DNA of 38,386 nt, taken from an uncultured Prevotella sp. Lineage in GTDB: Bacteria > Bacteroidota > Bacteroidia > Bacteroidales > Bacteroidaceae. The notes beneath the pieces are model-generated. The model ran no database searches. It saw nothing but the letters and a program-made list of their open reading frames with translations, and was not told the DNA's origin. Location: NCBI GenBank assembly GCA_938028745.1, contig CALIZL010000097.1, forward strand, positions 1 to 38,386. The letters are read 5' to 3'. Shown one piece after another: positions 7,931 to 14,552 of the stretch; the stretch's first letter is position 1; every line of letters begins with the position of its first letter. A program made the position numbers and the translations under genes.

Positions 7931-8222
7931 AGAGGTGAAAAGGTGAAAAGGTGAAAGGGTGAAAGGGTGAAAAAAAGGCTGCGCCCCTTTTAAAGGTGAA
8001 AGGGTGAAAAAGTGAAATGGTGAAAGAATGGCTGCGCCTACCTGCTTGTTAACTTGTCAGCTGGTAAACCAGCAGGGGCGAAAAGGTGGTTAAGGCCATC
8101 AAGGCATGCGGCTTAACTCTTTAATCCCAATGACTCCTTAACTTCTTGCACAGATGCCTTTTACTCCTTAAACCCTTTAAGTGCTCAGCATTTGGCTTAA
8201 CTCCTTAACTCCTTAACTCCTA
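7922..8222. repeat. GGTGAAAA minisatellite (7922-8040) and TTAACTCC repeats (8095-8222)
   Basis: The 313-base gap before the glutaminyl cyclase gene has two parts. The first is 8-bp GGTGAAAA/GGTGAAAG units with two GGCTGCGCC cores; it begins inside the dipeptidase stop region. The second is a loose array of 8-bp TTAACTCC units, clearest at 8193-8222. I see no gene and no clear promoter. Confidence 0.8.
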
Positions 8223-8243
8223 ATTTTCAAGATTAAATATCCA

Positions 8244-9272
8244 ATGAAAAAAATCATCATAGCAGTTATCATGATTGCCGTTATAGCCATCATTGCCTAT
8301 TCAATGGGCTTGTTCTCGCCCTCGCATAGTGCGGCAGAAGAAGCGGAAGAGGCCGAGATGGCCGCCGCAGAAAAGCTTAACCCTATGGGCCCGGCCTTTA
8401 ATGCCGACTCGGCTTATGCCTTTGTTGCCGCGCAATGCGCCTTCGGGCCGCGCGCCATGAACACCAAAAGCCACGACGAATGTGGCGAATGGATTGCCAA
8501 GAAGTTTGAAAGCTTTGGCTGTAAGGTGAAGAGCCAACGCGCCGAACTGCGCGGGTACGACGGAACCATGCTGCGATGCCGTAACATTATGGCCAGCTTT
8601 AACCCCGAATCTACTACGCGTATCTTGCTCTGCGCCCATTGGGACACGCGGCCTTGGGCCGATAACGACCCCGATAGTGCCAATTGGCGTAAGCCCATTG
8701 ATGGTGCAAATGATGGCGCGAGCGGCGTGGCGGTGATGTTAGAGATTGCCCGACTGCTGAATCAAAACAAGAATTTAAACATTGGTGTAGACTTTGTGTG
8801 TTTCGATGCCGAAGATTGGGGCACGCCAAAGTGGAGCGGACAAGAAGATAGCGAAGATACTTGGGCGCTTGGCGCGCAACATTTCGCCACCAACTTGCCT
8901 GCTGGTTATGAGGCGCGTTACGGCATTCTGCTCGACTTGGTTGGCGGTATTGGGGCTAAGTTCTATCGCGAAGGCATGTCGAAGGCCTTTGCTCCCGACA
9001 TTGTTAAGAAGGTGTGGCGCGCTGCACGTGCCGCAGGCTACGGTAGTTTCTTTCCTAAAAGCGACGGCGGAATGATTACCGACGACCATGTGCCGCTTAA
9101 CGAGAAAGCCAAGATCCCTACGATAGACATTATTGCTTTTTATCCCGATTGTGTTCAAAGCTCGTTTGGCCCTACATGGCACACCTTAAACGATAACTTG
9201 CAAAACATCGACCGCAATACGCTGAAAGCCGTGGGACAAACAGTAATACAAACGCTGTATAGCGAGAAGTAG
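8244..9272 (+). CDS. Glutaminyl-peptide cyclotransferase (M28-fold, animal type), membrane-anchored
   Basis: Glutaminyl cyclase turns an N-terminal Gln into pyroglutamate, protecting proteins from aminopeptidases. The 342-residue product has an N-terminal hydrophobic segment (about 4-24) without a lipobox, then an acidic linker, so it should sit in the inner membrane with a periplasmic catalytic domain. The M28/QC zinc site is visible: Asp157 in GANDGASG, Glu190-Asp191 in FDAEDWG and His313 in TWHTLNDN; AHWDTRPWAD (131-140) is also typical. Porphyromonas gingivalis and Prevotella have such animal-type enzymes, which act on proteins whose signal peptides leave Gln at +1. The three GH85 proteins in this window fit that. 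An M28 aminopeptidase is the alternative, but the HTxxDN context favours the cyclase. Confidence 0.87.
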   Translation: MKKIIIAVIMIAVIAIIAYSMGLFSPSHSAAEEAEEAEMAAAEKLNPMGPAFNADSAYAFVAAQCAFGPRAMNTKSHDECGEWIAKKFESFGCKVKSQRAELRGYDGTMLRCRNIMASFNPESTTRILLCAHWDTRPWADNDPDSANWRKPIDGANDGASGVAVMLEIARLLNQNKNLNIGVDFVCFDAEDWGTPKWSGQEDSEDTWALGAQHFATNLPAGYEARYGILLDLVGGIGAKFYREGMSKAFAPDIVKKVWRAARAAGYGSFFPKSDGGMITDDHVPLNEKAKIPTIDIIAFYPDCVQSSFGPTWHTLNDNLQNIDRNTLKAVGQTVIQTLYSEK

Positions 9273-9284
9273 TGGATGAGGGTT

Positions 9285-9443
9285 AGGTTGTTCTAGGTTT
9301 TCTGGGGCTTCTAGTTTTCCTAGTTTTCCTAGGATTTCTAGGTCTTCTAGCACAAACTTAACATACTTGTTCATCAGCTGGCGCAGCCATCTTTTCACCC
9401 TTTCACCTTTTCACCTTTAAAGGGCGCAGCCCATTTTTTCACC
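9285..9443. repeat. CTAG array (9290-9357) and GGTGAAAA minisatellite (9388-9443), inverted orientation
   Basis: The gap between the convergent cyclase and xerD genes carries CTAG every 9 bp and then 8-bp TTTCACCC/TTTCACCT units with a GGGCGCAGCC core, read as the complement of the other arrays. It extends into the stop codon of xerD, so array orientation follows the gene it abuts. Confidence 0.82.
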
Positions 9444-10353
9444 CTTTCTTATTTCTCGGATGGTGTTTGGTTATTTCCTCCCTTAGCGACGACGTATCTA
9501 TGTGCGTATAAATCTCGGTGGTGGCAATGTCTTCGTGGCCCATCATCGCCTGAATGGCGATAAGATCGGCACCACCTTCCAGCAAAGCCGTGGCGAACGA
9601 GTGGCGCAACGTGTGCGGACTAATGGTTTTAGTGATGCCCGCTGCCACCGCCTGACGCTTTATCATGATAAGAATCATGGTGCGAGTAAGGTGCGCACCG
9701 CGCCGATTAAGAAACACATAATCCTCTTCGCCCGGCTTAATGCGCATTGCATTACGGTCGGCAAACCATGCGTTCAGCTCGTCAAGCGCGCGGCTCGATA
9801 TGGGAACCAGTCGCTCCTTGTCGCCCTTTCCCGTTATGCGCACAAACTTCTCTTCCACATAAAGGTTAGAAAGTTTCAGGTTAACAAGCTCCGACACCCG
9901 CAATCCGCAACTGAACAACACCTCAATAATGGCCCTGTTGCGTTGTCCTTCCCATTTGGAAAGGTCGATAGAGGCCTCCAAGCGGTCAACCTCGGCCGTA
10001 CTCAACACGTCGGGCAAGGCATTGCGCACGTGTGGCGACACCAACAACTCCGTTGGGTCGGCATCAATAAAACCATCGAGAAGTAAAAACTTGAAGAACG
10101 AACGCACACCACTCAGTATCCGCGCTTGCGAACGCGGCGTAATGCGTTGGTCGTGCAGCGAGGCCGAAAAGTTATCCAAGTCTTCCAGTTTCACCTCCTC
10201 CACCTTTAACCCGTGAAAGTTAACGTAAGCCAAAAGCCAACGCAGGTCGTTGCGGTAAGCCTCGATGGTATTGGGGCTAAGATTGCGTTCCAATTTCAAG
10301 TAACGCATATAGGCCTTCACCATATTGTCGACGGTTTTATTTTCTCTTTCCAT
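9439..10353 (-). CDS. xerD: Tyrosine recombinase XerD
   Basis: The 304-residue protein has the length of XerC/D recombinases, which resolve chromosome dimers at dif together with FtsK. The N-terminal core-binding domain (about 8-95) includes YLKLERNLSPNTIEAYRNDL. The catalytic domain has all key residues: Arg152 in GLRVSEL, Lys176 in GKGDKE, His247 and Arg250 in HTLRHSFA, His273 in GHEDI, and the nucleophile Tyr282 in EIYTHID. The domain order, length and place next to aroQ fit chromosomal xerD in Bacteroidales rather than a mobile-element integrase; XerC is the main alternative. The last codons (NKKG) and the TGA stop are formed by a GGTGAAAA repeat. Confidence 0.9.
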   Translation of the reverse strand: MERENKTVDNMVKAYMRYLKLERNLSPNTIEAYRNDLRWLLAYVNFHGLKVEEVKLEDLDNFSASLHDQRITPRSQARILSGVRSFFKFLLLDGFIDADPTELLVSPHVRNALPDVLSTAEVDRLEASIDLSKWEGQRNRAIIEVLFSCGLRVSELVNLKLSNLYVEEKFVRITGKGDKERLVPISSRALDELNAWFADRNAMRIKPGEEDYVFLNRRGAHLTRTMILIMIKRQAVAAGITKTISPHTLRHSFATALLEGGADLIAIQAMMGHEDIATTEIYTHIDTSSLREEITKHHPRNKKG

Positions 10354-10363
10354 CGTTTATTCG

Positions 10364-10371
10364 TAATTTTG
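10364..10371 (+). promoter_or_regulatory. -7 promoter element TAATTTTG for aroQ
   Basis: Exact match to TAnnTTTG, 27 bases before the aroQ ATG. It lies only 4 bases from the opposite-strand element for xerD, so the two promoters overlap back to back. Confidence 0.55.
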
Positions 10372-10375
10372 TGAA

Positions 10376-10383
10376 CAAAAGTA
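10376..10383 (-). promoter_or_regulatory. -7 promoter element TACTTTTG for xerD
   Basis: On the minus strand TACTTTTG matches TAnnTTTG exactly and lies 22 bases before the xerD start. A TTTG that could serve as -33 is found on the minus strand at 10408-10411, inside the first codons of aroQ, though the 24-base spacer is slightly long. Confidence 0.55.
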
Positions 10384-10398
10384 CAAAATAAAGCTGAC

Positions 10399-10815
10399 AT
10401 GACGATACAAATTATCAACGGGCCAAATCTCAACCTGCTTGGCGTGCGCGAGCCAGACGTTTATGGTTGCACGTCGTTCGACGATTTCCTGCCGCGCCTG
10501 CGTGCTTGTTTCCCCGATGTGCAGATAGATTACTTTCAAAGCAACATCGAAGGCGAACTTATCGACAAGTTGCAAGCGGTGGGGTTTCAGCGCGACGGCA
10601 TCGTGCTTAACGCCGGAGCCTACACGCACACCAGCATCGCCTTGGCCGATTGCATCCGTGCCATCAGCGCGCCTGTGGTTGAAGTGCACATCTCTAACGT
10701 TCATCAACGCGAGCCTTTCAGGCACCAAAGCATGATTGCCTCCGCTTGTCGGGGCGTGATATGCGGCTTTGGCCTAGACGGTTACCGCTTGGCGATAGAG
10801 AGTTTCAAACGCTAA
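10399..10815 (+). CDS. aroQ: 3-dehydroquinate dehydratase, type II
   Basis: This enzyme converts 3-dehydroquinate to 3-dehydroshikimate in the shikimate pathway for aromatic amino acids. The protein has 138 residues, a little under the usual 140-150 of the dodecameric type II family. It opens with the signature NGPNLNLLGVREPDVYG, containing the catalytic Arg17 and Tyr22. Later motifs are SNIEGELID, NAGAYTHTSIALAD (Asn71 onward), EVHISN (His97, Asn100) and REPFRHQS. The product is cytoplasmic. It is followed after 3 bases by an O-methyltransferase gene, probably co-transcribed. In Bacteroides I recall aroQ and a similar methyltransferase being close, with pyk between; no pyk is present here. 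Confidence 0.95.
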   Translation: MTIQIINGPNLNLLGVREPDVYGCTSFDDFLPRLRACFPDVQIDYFQSNIEGELIDKLQAVGFQRDGIVLNAGAYTHTSIALADCIRAISAPVVEVHISNVHQREPFRHQSMIASACRGVICGFGLDGYRLAIESFKR

Positions 10816-10818
10816 GGC

Positions 10819-11451
10819 ATGGATCTAACCACCTACATCGCCAACCACATCGACCCCGAAGGCGACTACCTATACCGCCTTTACCGAGCCACTAACTTGC
10901 ATACGCTGCACGGACGTATGGCTAGCGGGCACCTGCAAGGTCGTTTGTTGAAGATGCTTGTGCAGATGACCCAGGCCAAACGCGTGCTCGAAGTGGGTAC
11001 TTTTAGCGGATATAGTGCCATTTGCTTGGCAGAAGGGCTGCCAGATGACGGGCTTTTGTACACCTTCGAGATTAACGACGAGCAAGAAGACTTCACCCGC
11101 CCGTGGATAGAAGGCAGTGCTGTGGCCAACAAAATACGCTTTATTATCGGCGATGCCATCGCCGAGGCCCCACGCTTGGGCATCACCTTCGACCTCGTTT
11201 TCATCGATGGCGACAAGCGTACGTATATCGAAACCTACGAGATGGCTCTCGCGGTGCTTAGGCAGGGTGGTTTTATCGTGGCCGACAACACGCTGTGGGA
11301 TGGTCATGTGTGCGATTCAGCCTACGATAAGGACCAACAAACCCTTGGCATACGCCGCTTTAACGACCTTGTGGCCAACGATTCGCGCGTAGAGAAGGTT
11401 ATCCTTCCCTTGCGAGATGGGCTAACGCTGATAAGAAAGGTGAAAGAGTGA
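10819..11451 (+). CDS. SAM-dependent O-methyltransferase (caffeoyl-CoA/catechol type)
   Basis: The 210-residue protein belongs to the class I methyltransferases resembling caffeoyl-CoA and catechol O-methyltransferases. SAM-binding motif I is RVLEVGTFSGYSAICLAEGL (55-74). The metal-binding region includes FIDGDKRTY (Asp130) and VADNTLWDGHV (Asp156, Asn157), as in Mg2+-dependent members. GDAIAEAPRL lies between them. The physiological substrate in Bacteroidota is not known to me. It starts 3 bases after aroQ and likely shares its promoter. The final codons RKVKE and the TGA stop lie in GGTGAAAG-type repeat sequence. Confidence 0.9.
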   Translation: MDLTTYIANHIDPEGDYLYRLYRATNLHTLHGRMASGHLQGRLLKMLVQMTQAKRVLEVGTFSGYSAICLAEGLPDDGLLYTFEINDEQEDFTRPWIEGSAVANKIRFIIGDAIAEAPRLGITFDLVFIDGDKRTYIETYEMALAVLRQGGFIVADNTLWDGHVCDSAYDKDQQTLGIRRFNDLVANDSRVEKVILPLRDGLTLIRKVKE

Positions 11452-11695
11452 AAAGATGGCTGCGCCCTCTTAAAGGTGAAAAGGTGAAAAGGTGAAAAAG
11501 TGAAAAGATGGCTGCGCCTCTTAAAGGTGAAAAGGTGAAAAGGTGAAAAGGTGAAAAGATGGCTGCGCCTCTTAAAGGTGAAAGAGTAAAAAGGTGAAAA
11601 GATAACTGTGCACTTTTAACAGCCTGCCTAGTAAACCTAGAACAACTAGAAAGCCTAGACCCACCTAAGAATCCTAGAAAGCCAAAGGCCCCTAG
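11439..11695. repeat. GGTGAAAA minisatellite (11439-11606) and CTAG array (11625-11695)
   Basis: Several blocks of 8-bp GGTGAAAA units are separated by three nearly identical GATGGCTGCGCCTCTTAAA-type cores, giving a higher-order unit of roughly 50-55 bp. A shorter 9-bp CTAG array follows. The block begins inside the last codons of the methyltransferase gene and ends about 30 bases before the ABC ATPase start. Confidence 0.85.
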
Positions 11696-11722
11696 CAACA
11701 CAATCCCCCCACAGAAAAAAAT

Positions 11723-12721
11723 ATGCCCTCGATAACCCTTCGCGACCTCTCCGTAGGTTACCAGCATCCGCGGCGCACGCCAACCACCGTGCTAGCCCAA
11801 CTTAATGCTACCTTGCATGCAGGGCAGCTAACCTGTCTTGTGGGTGCCAACGGCATTGGCAAGAGCACCCTTTTGCGCACTCTGGCCGCTTTCCAACCGC
11901 CCATTGCTGGGCAAATGCACTATTATTCTGGCGAACAAGCCGCGCCCATCAACCTCGCCACACTCTCTCAAGCGCGTTTAGCACGCCTTGTAAGTGTGGT
12001 GTTAACTGCTAAGCCCAGCGTTGAAAACCTCTCCGTCGAACAAATTGTAGCCCTTGGTCGTTCGCCCTATACCAATATTTGGGGTACACTTCGTGCCGAC
12101 GACCGCCGCATGGTTGCTTGGGCGATGGATGTTGTGGGCATAACTGGCCTGCGCCACCGCCTAGTGCAGACACTTAGCGACGGCGAACGGCAAAAGATGA
12201 TGATTGCTAAAGCCTTGGCACAAGACACTCCCGTGATATTACTCGACGAGCCTACGGCCTTTCTCGACTACAAAAGTAAGGTTGAAGTGCTTGGCTTGTT
12301 GGCACGCCTTGCCCACGAAACCAATAAGATGGTATTGCTTTCTACCCACGATTTAGAACAAGTTGTGCATGCCGCGGATGCCCTTTGGGTGGTGGCTAAG
12401 CAACAGCTAGGCGATGGCACGCAGCTGAGCGATCAGTCGGACAGCTCTGACTGGTCTGACAAGTCCGACCAATCGGACCAGTCAGACAGCTTTGACAAGC
12501 CTAACGCTTCTACCCAATGCCCTCATCTCCCCATGCTTTACGTCCTAGAAAAGCACATCCGCAGTACCGAACAAGGCCACCAGCTTGTGTTCCAACCCTC
12601 ACCCGACACTCCTGCTCCGCCACAACTCACGCTTACCGCCACTCCTGATTTTGAAAAGCGCACCCAAGAACTTCTTCGGCTGTTGGGAGAAGAAGTTAAA
12701 GGTGAAAGGGTGAAAAGGTGA
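11723..12721 (+). CDS. ABC transporter ATP-binding protein, iron-siderophore/heme/cobalamin type (FecE/BtuD-like)
   Basis: This 332-residue ATPase would power an importer of FecCD type. It has Walker A GANGIGKST (41-49, Lys47), Q-loop region TLSQARLARLVSVVLT, signature LSDGE (151-155), Walker B VILLDEP (171-177), D-loop FLD and switch His209. LGRSPYTN before the signature is typical of FhuC/BtuD/HmuV ATPases. No permease or binding protein gene adjoins it. Family members usually have about 250-270 residues. Here residues 237-260 are eight D-x-x triplets, mostly D-x-S, encoded by a 9-bp minisatellite, followed by a 72-residue tail with no motif I recognise. The stop lies in a GGTGAAAA repeat. 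The block is after the ATPase core, so the enzyme is probably active. Confidence 0.9.
   Translation: MPSITLRDLSVGYQHPRRTPTTVLAQLNATLHAGQLTCLVGANGIGKSTLLRTLAAFQPPIAGQMHYYSGEQAAPINLATLSQARLARLVSVVLTAKPSVENLSVEQIVALGRSPYTNIWGTLRADDRRMVAWAMDVVGITGLRHRLVQTLSDGERQKMMIAKALAQDTPVILLDEPTAFLDYKSKVEVLGLLARLAHETNKMVLLSTHDLEQVVHAADALWVVAKQQLGDGTQLSDQSDSSDWSDKSDQSDQSDSFDKPNASTQCPHLPMLYVLEKHIRSTEQGHQLVFQPSPDTPAPPQLTLTATPDFEKRTQELLRLLGEEVKGERVKR
12431..12502 (+). repeat. In-frame 9-bp minisatellite inside the ABC ATPase gene
   Basis: Eight 9-bp units (GATCAGTCG, GACAGCTCT, GACTGGTCT, GACAAGTCC, GACCAATCG, GACCAGTCA, GACAGCTTT, GACAAGCCT) each encode Asp-x-x, usually Asp-x-Ser. They belong to the family of the intergenic array at 5997-6085 and have the same orientation. 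The multiple-of-three unit keeps the reading frame. Confidence 0.9.
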
Positions 12722-12862
12722 AAGGGTGAAAAGGTGAAAAAATGGTTGCGCCCCTTTTAAAAGTGAAAGGGTGAAAGGGTGAAAAGGTGAAAAGGTGAAA
12801 AAACGGCTACGTCCCTTTTAAAAGTGAAAGGGTGAAAAGGTGAAAGGCGAAAAAATGGCTGC
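12696..12862. repeat. GGTGAAAA minisatellite after the ABC ATPase gene
   Basis: 8-bp GGTGAAAA/GGTGAAAG units with two cores (ATGGTTGCGCCCCTTTTAAA type and a variant with CGGCTACGTCCC). The array starts inside the coding sequence and supplies its last codons and stop. Confidence 0.85.
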
Positions 12863-12882
12863 CCCATTAACATGTTGGCTAT

Positions 12883-13009
12883 CTAAACTAAATTAACCCC
12901 ATTCATTGTCCTTATGTCCTTATGTCAAAAAAACATGTATTTATGTCACAACGCGAAATTAAATTTTGCAAACTTCATTTTCCCCTCTCGTGCGCGCGTA
13001 TCATATAAA
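12883..13009 (+). repeat. Direct repeat DR, copy 1
   Basis: About 127 bp with roughly 80 percent identity by eye to 14001-14137. Shared blocks include CTAAACTAAAT, CCCATTCATTG, CCTTATGT, TTTATGTCA, ACGCGAAAT, TTTGCAAACTTCATT and GTGCGCGCGTA. The two copies lie on either side of LR copy A. No coding potential is evident. Confidence 0.85.
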
Positions 13010-13860
13010 TGAAGTCGACTTTACTTTTAATATTTCTATAAGCCGAGAGGAATGCAGTACAAGTCAACTCACTGGCTTATAAACTCACTATAAGCCAACA
13101 ACTCCCAAAGACATCAACTCGTCTACTCACTAATTCACAAACCAACAAGCTCACAAACTAACAAGATCATTAACTCAAACCTCATTAACTCAAACCTCAT
13201 CAACTCAAACCTCATTAACTCATTAACTCAAAACCTCACCAACTTAATTTATATCTTTTATTTTACAATATCGTTTTAATTCTCGCTCCGTTCTAGCGAA
13301 AGGATTGGTTGAAAAGTAGGTAAAAAGCTACTCTTTTTACCCTTTCACGCCTTGGTGTTTGTCTAAATTTAAGCTTAGAACCTGCATTTTGCACCATTTT
13401 GCCTTTCTAGTTTGGTTGCCAACTCATGATTTTTGCAGCCTCAAAAACCACTTTTACCCCCTAAAACCCCACTTTTTAATGGTTATTTTGCCCCTTTCAT
13501 CCATGTGTTTCATGGTTCTAAGAGGGTTTCTTTATGCAATTGCTGTGGATGTTTATGCTTTTCGTCTCGCATTTAGCGGCAAATCGCACTGCATTTTGCA
13601 CCATTTTACCTTGCGTTTAGCACCAAAACGCACTGCATTTAGCACCAAAACGCACTCCGTCTTGCGGCAAAACACACTGAATTTTGCTGCAAATAGCCCC
13701 GAAACTGGTGCAAATGGCTGACTTTTCAAATAAAAATTCATTTTGCCGCATGCACATGTAGGCACTATTTTGCATCAAAACAAACCTTCGCGAGAATCGA
13801 TTTTTTGCGATGGGGTGAGTGGTTGGTTCAGGAAAAGGGCACTCATAATGTTAATTTTCT
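13010..13860 (+). repeat. Long dispersed repeat LR, copy A
   Basis: A noncoding repeat of about 850 bp. From left to right it has a conserved outer end (TTTAATATTTCTATAAGCC), the 8-bp TTAACTCA region, TTTTATTTTACAATA, the hairpin-like CGCTCCGTTCTAGCG, CCTGCATTTTGCACCATTTT, an array of imperfect 21-22 bp units at about 13570-13700, and the inner end with TTCGCGAGAATCGATTTTTT and GGGCACTCATAATGTTAA. The same order of blocks is seen in copies B and C (reversed) and in part in D. There is no transposase frame or obvious terminal inverted repeat. Confidence 0.88.
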
Positions 13861-13884
13861 TACTAAAAAACAGACAAAACAAAT

Positions 13885-13997
13885 TGGCAGTAAACACACA
13901 CGCGTGGGCAGCGGCGTGGAAAGCATGTACGCTTACAACGGCCTGTGCGAACGGGTGCAGTGCATGTTGCTCATGGGCAACGGAAACAGCAGCATGC
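13885..13997. other. GC-richer island between LR copy A and DR copy 2 (possible gene remnant)
   Basis: This 113-base stretch is clearly richer in G and C than the AT-rich repeats on both sides and stays open in several frames. On the plus strand it reads ...GSGVESMYAYNGLCERV..., but the open frame runs on into repeat sequence. I recognise no protein family and treat it as a possible fragment. The following 14138-14420 is AT-rich with no convincing gene. Confidence 0.3.
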
Positions 13998-14000
13998 AAA

Positions 14001-14137
14001 CTAAACTAAATAAATCCCATTCATTGGCCTTATGTTCCTTATGTTCTTATGTCAAAAACACTTATATTTATGTCAAAACGCGAAATGAAAGTTTGCAAAC
14101 TTCATTGCACCCTCGCGTGCGCGCGTACCATATAATA
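14001..14137 (+). repeat. Direct repeat DR, copy 2
   Basis: Second copy of the 127-bp sequence at 12883-13009, in the same orientation, with a few small insertions (for example in the CCTTATGT run). It ends with GTGCGCGCGTACCATATAAT. Confidence 0.85.
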
Positions 14138-14423
14138 TATTTTGTTGTTGAGATTATAGGTTCTAAGCTTCTGGGCCTTGCGGTCTTTATTATGCGTATT
14201 TGTTCATAAGTGCATGCAGAAGGCACGAGTATAAGTTTCTACACTGCTGATTTATATCCATTTATCGCCGCCGTGCAGTCTGTAAGAGACGTTGTTGCTG
14301 CAAAAACGAACACTTTTGATGGTTCGTTCATTTTGTTTCGTCACGCCCTATTATGCAATCGCCGCCATCTTCTTGCCCCACATTGTTTCGCGAAAGGATT
14401 TATATTTCGTTGAAAATAAAATT

Positions 14424-14482
14424 ATTTATTTTTATGAGGTTGATTAAGTAATATTTGTTTGTTAGCTGTGTTATTATTGTAA
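14424..14482 (+). promoter_or_regulatory. Conserved upstream block of susC 1 (putative promoter region)
   Basis: About 59 bp upstream of the first susC align with 27435-27492 upstream of the second susC. Both begin ATTTATTTTTAT, share AAGTAATA and end TATTGTAA-like, with one gap. The sequence TATTATTG at 14472-14479 is one mismatch from the -7 consensus TAnnTTTG and lies at the same alignment position as TAGTATTG in locus 2. It is the best candidate for the locus promoter or a shared regulator site. Confidence 0.5.
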
Positions 14483-14552
14483 GGCGCATTAAAATGTGCC
14501 ACACCGAATCCTTTTGAAGTTATAACTACTTTATAATAATATTACTACACGT

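Noticed and set aside
9439..10353. Mobile-element integrase linked to the repeats
   Set aside because: Length, motif spacing and position beside aroQ fit chromosomal XerD; no attachment site or element genes accompany it.
13570..13700. CRISPR-like array
   Set aside because: Units of 21-22 bp are imperfect and contiguous, without spacers of constant length, and no cas genes are near.
13359..13721. 120-codon frame in LR copy A (and 100-codon frame in copy B at 26580-26882)
   Set aside because: The two translations are not conserved between copies despite DNA similarity, are low in complexity, and are interrupted in copies C and D.
13010..13860. LR as an insertion sequence
   Set aside because: No transposase frame, no terminal inverted repeats and no short target-site duplication could be seen; a non-autonomous element remains possible.
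14210..14413. 67-codon frame upstream of susC 1
   Set aside because: Its translation shows no family resemblance or signal features, and it lies in AT-rich leader DNA with frequent stops in the other frames.
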